Assembly (NCBI GenBank): GCA_900767675.1 | Contig: CAAFZX010000036.1 | Span: forward strand, 3,048 to 67,047 | Length of the DNA: 64,000 bases | From: an uncultured Collinsella sp. | GTDB lineage: Bacteria > Actinomycetota > Coriobacteriia > Coriobacteriales > Coriobacteriaceae | Reading direction: 5' to 3' | Shown: positions 1 to 8,216 of the stretch, piece by piece | Position numbering within the stretch: position 1 is the stretch's first letter | Layout of the letters: every line of letters starts with the position of its first letter | Program-made: the position numbers and the translations under genes | The notes under the pieces: model-generated | Seen by the model: only the letters and a program-made list of their open reading frames with translations | Database searches by the model: none | What the model was told of the DNA's origin: nothing

Positions 1-3000
1 ATTGCCCTCCTGCGCGAGCTTGCCATCGATATCGGTGTCGTTCAGGTGATACACCACCGCAATGGGCGTGTAGTAGGCCACAAACGTGTAAGGCTTGCCC
101 GGCTCCACCGGATAGGTATACGAGTTATTGCCGTCAGATTCGAGCTCCTTAACCTCACCGTTCGGGAGTTCGATTTCGACCTTATTCAGCTTGTATCGCT
201 CGCCGCCTGACTTGTATACCGTCGTTTCGATATCAGGAGTCACCGTTGCCGTGGCGGGATCGGTGTCCGCATTGAGATTAGGGGTGATGTCATACCTAGG
301 AACATTCACCTCGGAAGTGCCATTAAAACCGGCGCGGTGCAGGTTGGTGGTGTATTTGACGTCGAACTTTGCGTAGACGGGATAGGCATCCTGACACTGG
401 GTGACCTTGGAGTCATCCGTCGCCAAGTATGGCGCCGCCTTTTCCGGATCGCTCGTCACATAGGGGTCGTTGGCGACATCATAGATATATTTCCAGACGG
501 CAGAATCCTTCTTGACCTCGGCGGTCGAAATCCAGCCCAGGAACTTATAGCCCGGCACGGCCATGTCGGCATCGGTCGGGGAAGCTTCGAGGGTCAGGGG
601 GCTCTCATACGATCCCTTCTCACCATCTTCTGGTTTTTCGGCCACTTTAACCGACTTATTAACATGCGGGTAGTAATACGTGAACGTCGGATCCGCCCCG
701 TTCACCTTGGTCTGCAGCAAGTTACTCTCATAGCGCCGCGTGGCAGTCCTCACGACATTATCGCCCTTGTTGTAGAAATTAACGTCCGTGGTAATCATCG
801 CGCGAACGTAGTACTTCTTATCTGTACGCACTATGCTCTCGATGGGATTTTTCACATATGTCCAATATTCACCATCGCGCTCAAGCGTCCAGAAATTCAG
901 GCGATAGCGATCATTCACCAGTTTGGCCGTTACGTTCAGCGAAGCCGAAGTCCAAGTATCGCTTAGCGTTGCAGCGCCTGGAAAATCAGTATCGGCATAG
1001 AGGTTTTTTAGAGTATCGGCTCCCATATCGTTTTTAACGTTGTGTGAGTACGCGTTAAGGGGACTCACGATAAGGGTTTCCTTCGTGAAGCGCGTGCCAC
1101 ACGTTTTGTCATACCCATCCTTTATACCGTGGTCAACATGCTCCGGACCCCAGTGGACGACGTTTTCACGCACGAAGGTACTACCGACGTTTTCCTCAAA
1201 GGGCGTTTGATAGCGATTCCAAACGGAACAAAGTAGCTTGCTGTCCGTAAACTCATGGTTGGTATAAGCCCGAACGTAATAATCCACTCGGTACTCAAAG
1301 CGGGCGATGTAGGTGTGCGGCGCGGTTAAATCGACATCTGCGGGGAGTGTGTAGCTGGGGTAGCGGCTTACGCGCACCTCGAGCGGGGCATCCTCGGTCC
1401 CCTTGTTTTCATACCAACCCAAGAAGCGATAGCCATCGGGCAGCTTGCCGTCCTCGGACAGAGGTTTATTGTCCTTATCTCGTACCTGCACGGTATAGGA
1501 GCTCGTTCCATTCTCGCCCGGCCGCACGTCCACATGAGTATTACCCACGCCAACGCGCTGGGTCACATCACCGAGTTCATCCTGCTCATTGCCTTCGAAC
1601 ACCGTCATGATGTTCGAGACGTAGTCGCTGTACACCGGATAGAAGTCGGTAGGACGGACAACAGTGATCTCGCTACCCGCAGGATAAAAAGCTCCCTGAT
1701 TTTTAAGATCGGCTAACTCAGTCGAGGTGATGGCGGCATAGGCACCATTCATGCTCTTATCGACGTTCGGCTGCGTGGTCCATCCAATAAACGTCGCGGT
1801 TGTCGACAAGCTGCCGCGATCCGCGGGGGCAGTTGGCGTCAGGCCGACGCCATAGCGGTACCAGTCCGTCGACTTATCATGCGCTTTGCCGTCTTCCCAA
1901 TTGAGCGTCTCACCATTTACGTTGTAGAACAGCACCTGCGCCTCGTATGAAGCGATAAAGAGGTCATTGCCCTTGAAGCCCTCACTCTCGGCATGATCCT
2001 TGCCGTTGTCGGCAGTGTAGATAGACGTCGCCTCGTGCTTCGTGTTGTCCTGAACGCGCTTGCCATCCTTCACCGCATCGGCATCGGTCTTGCCGTTAAA
2101 CCAGCTGTTGTCTTGTCCAATTCGGTTCACACGCACATCGGGCTCGCGGAACCAGCCCATAAAGCGGTAGCCGCCGTTCGCCTCGCTCAGCCCCTCAGGC
2201 TTTGCTGAGGTATCCTGCTTAAACGTTACCGATGTATCGCCCTGGGCCAAGCCCTGAGCCGTTCCTGCTAGCACGGCGCTCACGGCAAAGGCGTACGGAT
2301 CCGTGGTCGCTTGATCAATACCGAGTTTGGTCGCCTCGATTGTCGCGGTGCCCGCACCGGGAAAATCGATCGTCGCCTTAACGCTCTGGCCATGCACGGG
2401 GATATTCAGCTTGTAATCCATCGCCCACTCATTGGTGTGCTGGCCACCCAAGGAATCGTCGTTAGCGGTCGAGCGCATGGTACCGGCACAGAAGTCGTAG
2501 TCGTGCTCCTCCCACAGCTCGCGCGTGGTATAGCGCTCGTCATCCCACGGACCATAGCCGTCGCCCGCGGTAGTGCCGTCGCCACCAAACGAGGGGATTT
2601 TCTTTTTGGCAGGGTTACCCTGGCTGTTGCCAGAAAGGCTCACGCTCGGTTTAAAGTAGCACTCGGTGACCATGGCATCATCCTTGTTAGCGCGCGCAGC
2701 AATGCCGCCCAGGTTCACGTCGTTTTGGATGATGGGGATCACGGCGATGGGGTTGTACTGGCGCGAGCTCAGGTCGCCCGCAAAGTGGCTGCGGACGAGC
2801 TCGTTGCCCTTTTCAGTCAAAATACGGCCCGCCAGGCCGCCTGTCCACGCTCGCGTCACGGCGACAACTCCCACGTACGATGCGGCATAGCTGTAGCACT
2901 GCGCCGTCGAGAAGCAGTCGATAATCTTGGCGTTGCCCGCCATGCAGCCCACAAAGCCCGAGGCGTACACGTTGTTGCCGCCCAGGGCGCCAACGGCCAC

Positions 3001-3831
3001 ATCGTATTTATTGGTGACGTCGGTCATGCCCTTCTCGGCAATCGAGCCATTCTTTTTGCGCGTAGGCGTAACGCGGCAGTACTCGATGGTCGAGTTCTTG
3101 ACGTAGCCGGCAAACGCCGCCATATACAGGCCCTCGCCACCGATTGCCTGTACACCCGAAGTCGTGTTGTTAACGGCGCGGCCACCACGGACCTCGCAGT
3201 TGTAAAGGGTGCAGCCGTCGAGCTCGCCGGCAATGAGACCACCCTCAAAGCCCGCGTTGGTAATTACGTTGAGCATGTTGTTGGCGCACGTAACGTGCAG
3301 GGTGCTCTCCATGACCATAACGTTTTCGAAGCGCGTGTTGACGGCCTTGCCCACGATGATGCCGCCGCGGAAGTCAGCCCAAATGTTGGCATCCTTGACC
3401 AGGAAGTTCTTGATGGTGGCGCCGTCGGTCTCGGCAAAAAAGCCCGTATCGCGCTCGGGATCCAACATATTGTTGGCGTAGTCCAGACCTTTAACGGTGT
3501 GGTTCTGGCCATCGAAAACGCCCTTAAAGGGATGCTCCTTATTGCCAAAGGAGAGGTGCTTGACCGTGTTCGAGACGATGGCCTTCATGTCCTCACCATC
3601 GAGCTCAATATCGTTATCGAGATAAACGTGCCAGCCGGACGTATCGCGTTCACGCGATAGTGCCACGCACGCCAAAAAGTCGTTCTCGTTTTTGATGTGA
3701 TATTCGTTTTTGTCCTCGGGCACGCCCTCGGCATGCGACGCCACCGGCAGCGCCATTACACAGCAAAGGGCAATCGCCGCGACGGCAATCAGCCTGCTAA
3801 GCACACCTCGGTTCGTGTTCTTGATCTTCAT
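1..3831 (-). CDS. Large secreted cell-surface repeat protein (C-terminus outside window)
   Basis: The open frame runs from an ATG at 3831 to the window edge without a stop, giving 1277 codons of an incomplete protein. It starts with a classic signal peptide: a basic N-terminus, a hydrophobic stretch at residues 14-31 and an ASHAEG-like cleavage region. Residues of about 50-350 resemble right-handed helix/GLUG-type adhesin segments (DGQNHTVKGL, GGLIAGELDG, GGLAGRIL). From about residue 470 onward there are repeated InlB/Flg_new-like modules built round YRFLGWY, YKFLGWIS or FIGWTT. It begins 3 bp after the stop of the preceding TasA-like gene, so it is the last visible gene of the sipW operon. 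It is probably an adhesin or matrix protein. The cell-wall anchor, if any, lies outside the window. The family assignment is by motif only. Confidence 0.85.
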   Translation of the reverse strand, partial: MKIKNTNRGVLSRLIAVAAIALCCVMALPVASHAEGVPEDKNEYHIKNENDFLACVALSRERDTSGWHVYLDNDIELDGEDMKAIVSNTVKHLSFGNKEHPFKGVFDGQNHTVKGLDYANNMLDPERDTGFFAETDGATIKNFLVKDANIWADFRGGIIVGKAVNTRFENVMVMESTLHVTCANNMLNVITNAGFEGGLIAGELDGCTLYNCEVRGGRAVNNTTSGVQAIGGEGLYMAAFAGYVKNSTIEYCRVTPTRKKNGSIAEKGMTDVTNKYDVAVGALGGNNVYASGFVGCMAGNAKIIDCFSTAQCYSYAASYVGVVAVTRAWTGGLAGRILTEKGNELVRSHFAGDLSSRQYNPIAVIPIIQNDVNLGGIAARANKDDAMVTECYFKPSVSLSGNSQGNPAKKKIPSFGGDGTTAGDGYGPWDDERYTTRELWEEHDYDFCAGTMRSTANDDSLGGQHTNEWAMDYKLNIPVHGQSVKATIDFPGAGTATIEATKLGIDQATTDPYAFAVSAVLAGTAQGLAQGDTSVTFKQDTSAKPEGLSEANGGYRFMGWFREPDVRVNRIGQDNSWFNGKTDADAVKDGKRVQDNTKHEATSIYTADNGKDHAESEGFKGNDLFIASYEAQVLFYNVNGETLNWEDGKAHDKSTDWYRYGVGLTPTAPADRGSLSTTATFIGWTTQPNVDKSMNGAYAAITSTELADLKNQGAFYPAGSEITVVRPTDFYPVYSDYVSNIMTVFEGNEQDELGDVTQRVGVGNTHVDVRPGENGTSSYTVQVRDKDNKPLSEDGKLPDGYRFLGWYENKGTEDAPLEVRVSRYPSYTLPADVDLTAPHTYIARFEYRVDYYVRAYTNHEFTDSKLLCSVWNRYQTPFEENVGSTFVRENVVHWGPEHVDHGIKDGYDKTCGTRFTKETLIVSPLNAYSHNVKNDMGADTLKNLYADTDFPGAATLSDTWTSASLNVTAKLVNDRYRLNFWTLERDGEYWTYVKNPIESIVRTDKKYYVRAMITTDVNFYNKGDNVVRTATRRYESNLLQTKVNGADPTFTYYYPHVNKSVKVAEKPEDGEKGSYESPLTLEASPTDADMAVPGYKFLGWISTAEVKKDSAVWKYIYDVANDPYVTSDPEKAAPYLATDDSKVTQCQDAYPVYAKFDVKYTTNLHRAGFNGTSEVNVPRYDITPNLNADTDPATATVTPDIETTVYKSGGERYKLNKVEIELPNGEVKELESDGNNSYTYPVEPGKPYTFVAYYTPIAVVYHLNDTDIDGKLAQEGN

Positions 3832-3834
3832 AGG

Positions 3835-4482
3835 CTAGTTCGCCTCCGGCCAACCCACGACGTCAAGCACGTCGAGGACGGTATCGTTTGATTGCTGGTT
3901 TTTGGCCTGCACGGCCTGAACGTCAATATCGAGCCTGAATGAGCCCCCGTGCGCGGCATCGTGGTAGTCGCCCACAAAACGCAGCGAGTCCATGAGGCTC
4001 TCCGTCATGGCATCGGGGTCGAGCACGCCGCCACGCCCGGTCAATCCACGGTAGTAGTACCACCCATCGCCGCCATCGATCCACGGAGACCCCTCGCCCG
4101 CGTTCACGTGAAAGGCGACGTTGCCCGAGGCATCCGCGCTCGAGCCGTCGGGCGCTACCGACGTCATGCGCAGACGCGCGCGAACGTACTCAGGCTGCGC
4201 GCCGACGTTCTCCACGCGCACAATGCGGCTGATGTCAGAGCCGCTGGCCCTGGTATCGGGATAGTCGCCGTGCTCGTCGGCCTCAAACGGAATCTCCTCG
4301 CCCTGCTCGTTTAGGGTGTATTCGCAGACTCGTACCTTCACGCTGCCAAACGATAGGACGTTGTTCGCCGGAACCATATCAACGGTAAAAGCCAGCGTGC
4401 CACACAGGCACGCCAGGGCCAACAGCGCCATCGCGGCAAGCGCCAAGGTGCGTTTCTGATTGTCGGAAAGATTGTTGAGCAT
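3835..4482 (-). CDS. TasA/camelysin-like secreted protein with SipW-type signal
   Basis: This encodes about 215 residues from an ATG at 4482. A TTG at 4494 in the same frame is an alternative start, and neither has a strong ribosome binding site. The N-terminus is basic, followed by a hydrophobic stretch (residues about 12-32) ending in GTLAFTVDM. That resembles the GTYAYF-type signal peptides that SipW peptidases process in TasA and camelysin. The rest is a soluble beta-rich domain with a YYYRG patch and no obvious catalytic motif. It lies between the larger TasA-like gene and the giant surface protein, with 3 bp to the latter. A minor fibre subunit or an assembly/anchoring partner is the best guess. 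The function is inferred from context. Confidence 0.75.
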   Translation of the reverse strand: MLNNLSDNQKRTLALAAMALLALACLCGTLAFTVDMVPANNVLSFGSVKVRVCEYTLNEQGEEIPFEADEHGDYPDTRASGSDISRIVRVENVGAQPEYVRARLRMTSVAPDGSSADASGNVAFHVNAGEGSPWIDGGDGWYYYRGLTGRGGVLDPDAMTESLMDSLRFVGDYHDAAHGGSFRLDIDVQAVQAKNQQSNDTVLDVLDVVGWPEAN

Positions 4483-4512
4483 TACGTTCGCCAATCGTCG
4501 ATAAAAGGGGGA

Positions 4513-4561
4513 CCGAGATCCCGACCCGAAAATGAGGATGGGGAGCGGGTCGGGATCTCGG
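4513..4561. repeat. Perfect 16-bp hairpin inside the sipW operon
   Basis: Arms 4513-4528 and 4546-4561 are exact reverse complements with a 17-nt loop. The hairpin sits between the stop of the TasA-like gene (4576) and the start of the next gene (4482). On the minus strand it is followed by a C-rich then T-rich stretch rather than a clean U tract. It may be a leaky terminator or an mRNA-stabilising structure that makes the first subunit more abundant than the downstream proteins. Confidence 0.8.
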
Positions 4562-4575
4562 TGGAGGGGGTGGGA

Positions 4576-5283
4576 TTACTTCAGGCCGTTAGCCCAATCC
4601 TTGGCCTGAGCAACGGCGTTGGCGGCAGGAGTAGCTTCCTCGCCCTTCTGGTCGGCGCCGAAGATGTAGGCGGAAACCGTCATCTTGGGAGCGTCGGCGA
4701 CCATGGAGCCCTTCAGCGTGCTAGGGAACATAACCTTACTAAAGAGCTCGCCGGTGTAGACGTCCGCAGCAGCGCTCTTGGCGCCTAGAACGGCGGGACC
4801 GCTCGTGGCGCCCTTGGCGTACATGAACAGGCCGCTCAGGTACTTGCCGTCGGCAGAGGTTACCACCTCACCCTCGACCGGCTTCCAGTTGTTGTTAAGG
4901 GTGAAGTACGGAGTTTCCGCGGCGTCGGCGCCCTCCTTGACCATGGCGTTCTTCACATAGATAAACACGTAGGCGTCATCGGAGCCCTTCTTGATGCCAA
5001 CGTTGGGGTTCTTATCGGCAGTTGCGCCGGGAACGATCTTGGAGTCGTCGACCCACTTGGTCTCGAACAGGTAGGCCTTGCCAGTATTCGGATTACTGGG
5101 GTCCGGCTTCTCGGGGTCGGTCGGATCCGGTTTGTTCTCCGTGGGACCAAAGCTACCCACCGTAAACACGTTCTCCAGCGACTGCGTAGCCGTCAGCCAG
5201 GCATAGGTGCCCACGCCGGCAGCAAGCACCAGCAGCAGCAGGGCGGCAACGATGCCGTAGCGTTTTTTCTTCTTGTTTTCCAT
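4576..5283 (-). CDS. TasA-like secreted subunit with SipW-type signal peptide
   Basis: This encodes 235 residues from an ATG at 5283 behind a good ribosome binding site (AGGAAGAG). The N-terminus is very basic (NKKKKR) and is followed by a hydrophobic stretch ending GVGTYAWLTA, the hallmark of SipW-cognate signal peptides in TasA/CalY proteins. A Pro/Asp-rich linker follows (residues about 48-66), then a domain with the alternating beta character of the family (YVFIYVKNAMV, TVSAYIFGA). The gene lies 71 bp downstream of the SipW-like peptidase, so it is its probable substrate. By analogy with Bacillus TasA it could form extracellular fibres, but that is inference. There is no LPXTG signal. Confidence 0.82.
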   Translation of the reverse strand: MENKKKKRYGIVAALLLLVLAAGVGTYAWLTATQSLENVFTVGSFGPTENKPDPTDPEKPDPSNPNTGKAYLFETKWVDDSKIVPGATADKNPNVGIKKGSDDAYVFIYVKNAMVKEGADAAETPYFTLNNNWKPVEGEVVTSADGKYLSGLFMYAKGATSGPAVLGAKSAAADVYTGELFSKVMFPSTLKGSMVADAPKMTVSAYIFGADQKGEEATPAANAVAQAKDWANGLK

Positions 5284-5354
5284 CGTTCTCTTCCTTTCGA
5301 AAATCGACTTCCCCGGCAACGACCCTTGCCGTTGCCGACACCTCTCCCCTGCCG

Positions 5355-5912
5355 CTATGGACGCCGCTCCCTCGCATGCACGCGGGTATGCTTGCCCGCA
5401 GGCTCGTCGGGAACCATCCGATCGAGCACTATCGACGCCGCAACCAGCAGCGCCAGAACGGCCACCACAACAAGCAAACCGGGCATCGTCGTGCAATATG
5501 CGTTGACGAAGCCCAGGTAAGGGACACAAAAAGAGACAGTGCCGATCACGCGCGAAAAAGGCGTCTGCTCGGCGTCGTGCATGATGGTTCCATCTGCATT
5601 TTTGTTTGCGATTCCCTGCGTGCCGATCATCTGCGCCACAGGGTCGACCTCGTACACCTGGTGCGTCACCACGGCGCCGTCCGATCGGTAAAACGTTGCA
5701 TTGTCGCCCACGGCAATATCCGCTTGATCAACCTGGTGGACAAACACCATGGAGCCAACGGGAAGCTCGGGCTCCATAGAGCCCGAGAGCACAGCAAAAG
5801 GCATGTATCCAAATGCACGAGGAACAAAAGAAACGACGGCAAGGGCCATGACGAGCACAAGCGCCATGCTACTAAGAAGCGCAATAAATCGTTTGAGTCC
5901 GCGCGCCGCCAT
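5355..5912 (-). CDS. sipW: Signal peptidase I, SipW (ER-like) type
   Basis: This encodes 185 residues. Residues about 9-31 form an N-terminal membrane helix. The catalytic SGSMEP motif gives Ser45, and a second TM-like segment lies near residues 145-168. In the general-base position there is VTHQ with His84 instead of the bacterial lysine. This is the archaeal/eukaryotic-type Ser-His arrangement typical of SipW. The enzyme would release signal peptides from the TasA-like proteins encoded just downstream. It is the first gene of the operon, with a promoter about 130 bp upstream. Confidence 0.88.
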   Translation of the reverse strand: MAARGLKRFIALLSSMALVLVMALAVVSFVPRAFGYMPFAVLSGSMEPELPVGSMVFVHQVDQADIAVGDNATFYRSDGAVVTHQVYEVDPVAQMIGTQGIANKNADGTIMHDAEQTPFSRVIGTVSFCVPYLGFVNAYCTTMPGLLVVVAVLALLVAASIVLDRMVPDEPAGKHTRVHARERRP

Positions 5913-6040
5913 AATAATTAATTCATCCCCATCGAGGCCTTAATTCGACCAATCCAAGGGTCAGCAAGTTTCAACAGAAACCGCAAGGCGCTTGAATAGC
6001 GAGTCCGAAATAAGCCAATTTGGAATCTTTTCGTAAGAAA

Positions 6041-6069
6041 AACATAGCGATGTGCTACACATTTTTCAA
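6041..6069 (-). promoter_or_regulatory. Probable sigma-70 promoter of the sipW operon
   Basis: On the minus strand TTGAAA (6064-6069) is followed after exactly 17 bp by TATGTT (6041-6046). Transcription would start near 6034, giving a leader of about 120 nt before sipW. The region is AT-rich compared with its surroundings. Confidence 0.55.
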
Positions 6070-6153
6070 TGTTTTGTCGCTAAATGCTACTTATTTTGGC
6101 GTAAGTGGTCATTTATCCCCATACCGGACTGCCATATCCAATATCTACTACTA

Positions 6154-6192
6154 ACCCCCTACGCATCTTCTTCATAGGGGGTCTGTTTTTTT
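6154..6192 (+). terminator. Orphan intrinsic terminator
   Basis: ACCCCCTA and TAGGGGGT arms enclose a 13-nt loop and are followed by CTG and seven T residues on the plus strand. No protein gene precedes it on that strand. A TTGGAA (6020-6025), 17 bp, CATAGC (6043-6048) pair lies upstream, so it could end a small RNA of about 135 nt running opposite to the sipW promoter. Confidence 0.6.
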
Positions 6193-6345
6193 GAATATCT
6201 AAAAGAATGCGCCCCCCCCCAACATTAAAACATACTGCCCTATGTCTCATTTATTTTTAACCCTCCCTTGCGGGTTTAAGGCAGCCCAATGTAGTTCGCA
6301 GCCCATACCTTCTGGAGGGCGTGTCCCGATCTTCAGGTCCGGAGT

Positions 6346-6575
6346 GGGATGCGGTTTCCGGCTGTGGCCCCGTTGGGAAACCGCATCCCGCTTCGATTGC
6401 AAATTCCGGGTCGCATTTTCCGCCCAGGCCCTCAACCGGAAACCGTGTCCCGTTTCTCAGCCGAATACTGGGATGCATTTTCCGCTGAGCCCCTCAACCG
6501 GAAAGTGCATCCCATTCCATAGCCAAATTCCGGGATGGACTTTCCGAAACCCCGCCCATCCGGAAAGCCCATCCC
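6346..6575. repeat. Tandem array of four 44-nt hairpins with 62-bp period
   Basis: Inverted repeats occupy 6346-6389, 6408-6451, 6470-6513 and 6532-6575. Each is exactly 44 nt and each is separated by exactly 18 nt. Arms follow the pattern GGGATG...TTTCC / GGAAA...CATCCC with 14-nt arms and a 16-nt loop. Copy 1 pairs perfectly, copy 3 has a single G-U type change, copy 4 one mismatch, and copy 2 is the most decayed. A right-arm remnant with the correct phase ends at 6327. The centre of the arms differs between copies (CGG/CCG, CAT/GTG, GAC/GCC) while most pairing is kept. An open frame crosses the array but looks like a by-product. Confidence 0.9.
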
Positions 6576-6663
6576 ACTCTGAACGCATCGGGGCATGGAA
6601 CTATCAGCCAATTAGGCCTTCCATCAATAAAGGGGCGCCCTCCCGGGCGGCGGGCACGAAGTT

Positions 6664-6735
6664 CATCGCGAGTTCCGCACGCAAAGAAGGCCACTTAATG
6701 TGGCCTTCGTCTTGCGCAGGACTGTAGAGCAGGGA
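6664..6735. repeat. Dispersed hairpin repeat, copy 1 (second copy at 53075-53146)
   Basis: A segment of about 72 bp is centred on the hairpin AAGGCCAC-TTAAT-GTGGCCTT. It is nearly identical, in reverse orientation, to 53075-53146, including flanking GCGAGTTCCGCACG and GCAGGACTGTAGAGCAGG. The 6590-6660 stretch beside it holds nothing else I recognise. Confidence 0.85.
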
Positions 6736-6801
6736 ACCTTATATTCCGCCGTCGGGCAGGCGTCACAAGCACACCGAACGCCGGGCATTATCTCCTTAAC
6801 A

Positions 6802-6814
6802 TGAACGCTGTTCA
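6802..6814. promoter_or_regulatory. Palindrome TGAACGCTGTTCA, possible second TetR operator
   Basis: TGAAC-N3-GTTCA matches the palindrome upstream of the TetR gene (7428-7440), differing only in the central triplet. It lies just beyond the TetR terminator rather than at a recognised promoter. Confidence 0.5.
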
Positions 6815-6826
6815 TTTTCTTGCCGT

Positions 6827-6852
6827 AAAAATCCCCGCCTTGCGCGGGGACC
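6827..6852 (-). terminator. Terminator of the TetR gene
   Basis: On the minus strand a GTCCCCGCG / CGGGGA stem is followed by TTTTTA, beginning 2 bp after the TetR stop codon. Confidence 0.75.
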
Positions 6853-6853
6853 G

Positions 6854-7411
6854 TTAGTAGAGGGTTCGGCGCGTAATCTCGAGCACGGCACTCGGATCAA
6901 AGTCTTGCCGGATCACGGCAGAGAGCATGAGCGAGAACAGGACCTCGGCAAATTGCTCGACAGAAAACTGATCGGTAAAGGCATCCGGGCGCACCCGAGG
7001 GTCGCGCCTGAGCACCATACAAAGCTGATCGAGGATATGCTGCCAGGCATGATGCATGCGGCGCTTGCCATCCGCAGTGTCTTGCTGCATAAAACTCAGC
7101 GAGCGATGCGTAAAGAAGCCCGGATACGTTTGGCAGCCGTACTCCATCTGGCGATACATCCAGCGAATGCACTCGAGTGCATCGTCCAAGACGGCCTCGT
7201 CATCGGGGTGATGGAAAATGTCGCCCCACACGCTTGCCACGGTCGCGCCCACGAGCGCTGTCTTAGAATCAAAGTAGTTGTAGATGCATCCGACCGACAC
7301 GCCGCATGCCGCGGCAACCGAGCGAATGTTGACGCCGGTCCAACCGTTTTCCTGGATGAGCTTACGGCTCGTCTTCAGGATTTCCTCCTTAGACGTCGCT
7401 GTGTTATTCAT
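6854..7411 (-). CDS. TetR/AcrR-family transcriptional regulator
   Basis: This encodes 185 residues from the ATG at 7411, preceded by GGAGGTGA. Residues about 8-50 form the TetR helix-turn-helix (ILKTSRKLIQENGWTGVNIRSV, then VSVGCIYNYFDSK). The remaining helical domain would bind an unknown ligand; a C-terminal FSLMLSAVIRQDF segment is typical. A perfect TGAAC-N3-GTTCA palindrome lies 17 bp upstream of the start, so it is probably autoregulated. It is transcribed in the same direction as the flavodoxin-like gene and the ABC exporter upstream, which are plausible targets. The ligand cannot be told from sequence. Confidence 0.88.
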   Translation of the reverse strand: MNNTATSKEEILKTSRKLIQENGWTGVNIRSVAAACGVSVGCIYNYFDSKTALVGATVASVWGDIFHHPDDEAVLDDALECIRWMYRQMEYGCQTYPGFFTHRSLSFMQQDTADGKRRMHHAWQHILDQLCMVLRRDPRVRPDAFTDQFSVEQFAEVLFSLMLSAVIRQDFDPSAVLEITRRTLY

Positions 7412-7427
7412 GCCCTCACCTCCAATG

Positions 7428-7440
7428 TGAACACTGTTCA
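7428..7440. promoter_or_regulatory. Probable TetR operator TGAACACTGTTCA
   Basis: A perfect TGAAC-N3-GTTCA palindrome sits immediately upstream of the TetR ribosome binding site, the usual position for autoregulation. A sister site is at 6802-6814. Confidence 0.65.
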
Positions 7441-7537
7441 TTTTGACACGGCGCGGTCGCCAGTCAAGAAAAAGCCTCGAGAATCTCGAGGCTTTCACGT
7501 TTGTACGATTGAACGCGCGGCACCGCAAGCGGCGAAG

Positions 7538-8089
7538 TTATTCGCCCAAAACGGCCTTTTTTGCGGCTGCAGCCATGTTATCCATATCTTCCTTGGTGGG
7601 GTGATCCTTTGCGGCGACCCAGTTATCGAGCAGCATCTTAAAGCGGACATTGTCGGGATCTTGCTCGAGCATGGCCTCGTAGCGCTGCTTAACCGCGGGA
7701 CCCATCTTGCCCTGGCACATCGCCCAGCCCGCAAGCTCGGCATCCTCGGCCAGATTGGAAGTTACGCGGTCGACAATCTGCTGGTAATAGCTCTGGTCGG
7801 CCCCAAAGCCGCAGGTGCCAAACAGGAACACGCGCTTGCCGTGCAAGGCAGAGAGCAACGCCGCGACCGAAGGCGTGCACGCGCCCTTGTCGCACCAAAA
7901 ACCGACGAGCACCGTGTCGGCCGCGCAGGCGCCCTGCGCCTCGAGCGCAACCTGATCTGCATCCGCATCGTCGCTCAACGCCGCGGCATGGACAAACTCA
8001 ACGCCCGCAGCCTGCAGAGCGCGCTTGATCGCACCCGAAACCATCCTGGTATTACCGCTCTTGCTGTTAACCACCAAAGAGCACGTCAT
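7538..8089 (-). CDS. Flavodoxin-family protein
   Basis: This encodes 183 residues from ATG 8089; GTG 8095 is an in-frame alternative nearer to the GAGG ribosome binding site. The N-terminal strand and loop NSKSGNTRMV is the flavodoxin-type FMN phosphate-binding loop (T/S-x-T/S-G-N-T). It is followed by VLVGFWCDKGACTP and VFLFGTCGFGAD, which fit the other flavin-contacting loops. The C-terminal 60 residues are helical. It may shuttle electrons or serve a flavin-dependent reductase. It lies 127 bp downstream of the ABC exporter genes on the same strand and upstream of TetR. Its partner is unknown. Confidence 0.8.
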   Translation of the reverse strand: MTCSLVVNSKSGNTRMVSGAIKRALQAAGVEFVHAAALSDDADADQVALEAQGACAADTVLVGFWCDKGACTPSVAALLSALHGKRVFLFGTCGFGADQSYYQQIVDRVTSNLAEDAELAGWAMCQGKMGPAVKQRYEAMLEQDPDNVRFKMLLDNWVAAKDHPTKEDMDNMAAAAKKAVLGE

Positions 8090-8216
8090 AGTCACGTTGC
8101 CTCGTTTCCCCCAAAATAAAAGCCACTAATGCAATTTATTAGATGAATATCTTAGTACTAACGTGACAGATGTAAACCACCGTCTGTCGATTGATTAATT
8201 TGCCCCACGGGCTTGC

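Noticed and set aside
6346..6575. CRISPR array
   Set aside because: Spacers are 18 nt and related to each other, repeats are themselves full hairpins that vary, and no cas gene is in the window.
6242..6727. Plus-strand frame of 161 codons across the hairpin array
   Set aside because: Its sequence is just the translated repeat units, with no ribosome binding site; the DNA periodicity explains it.
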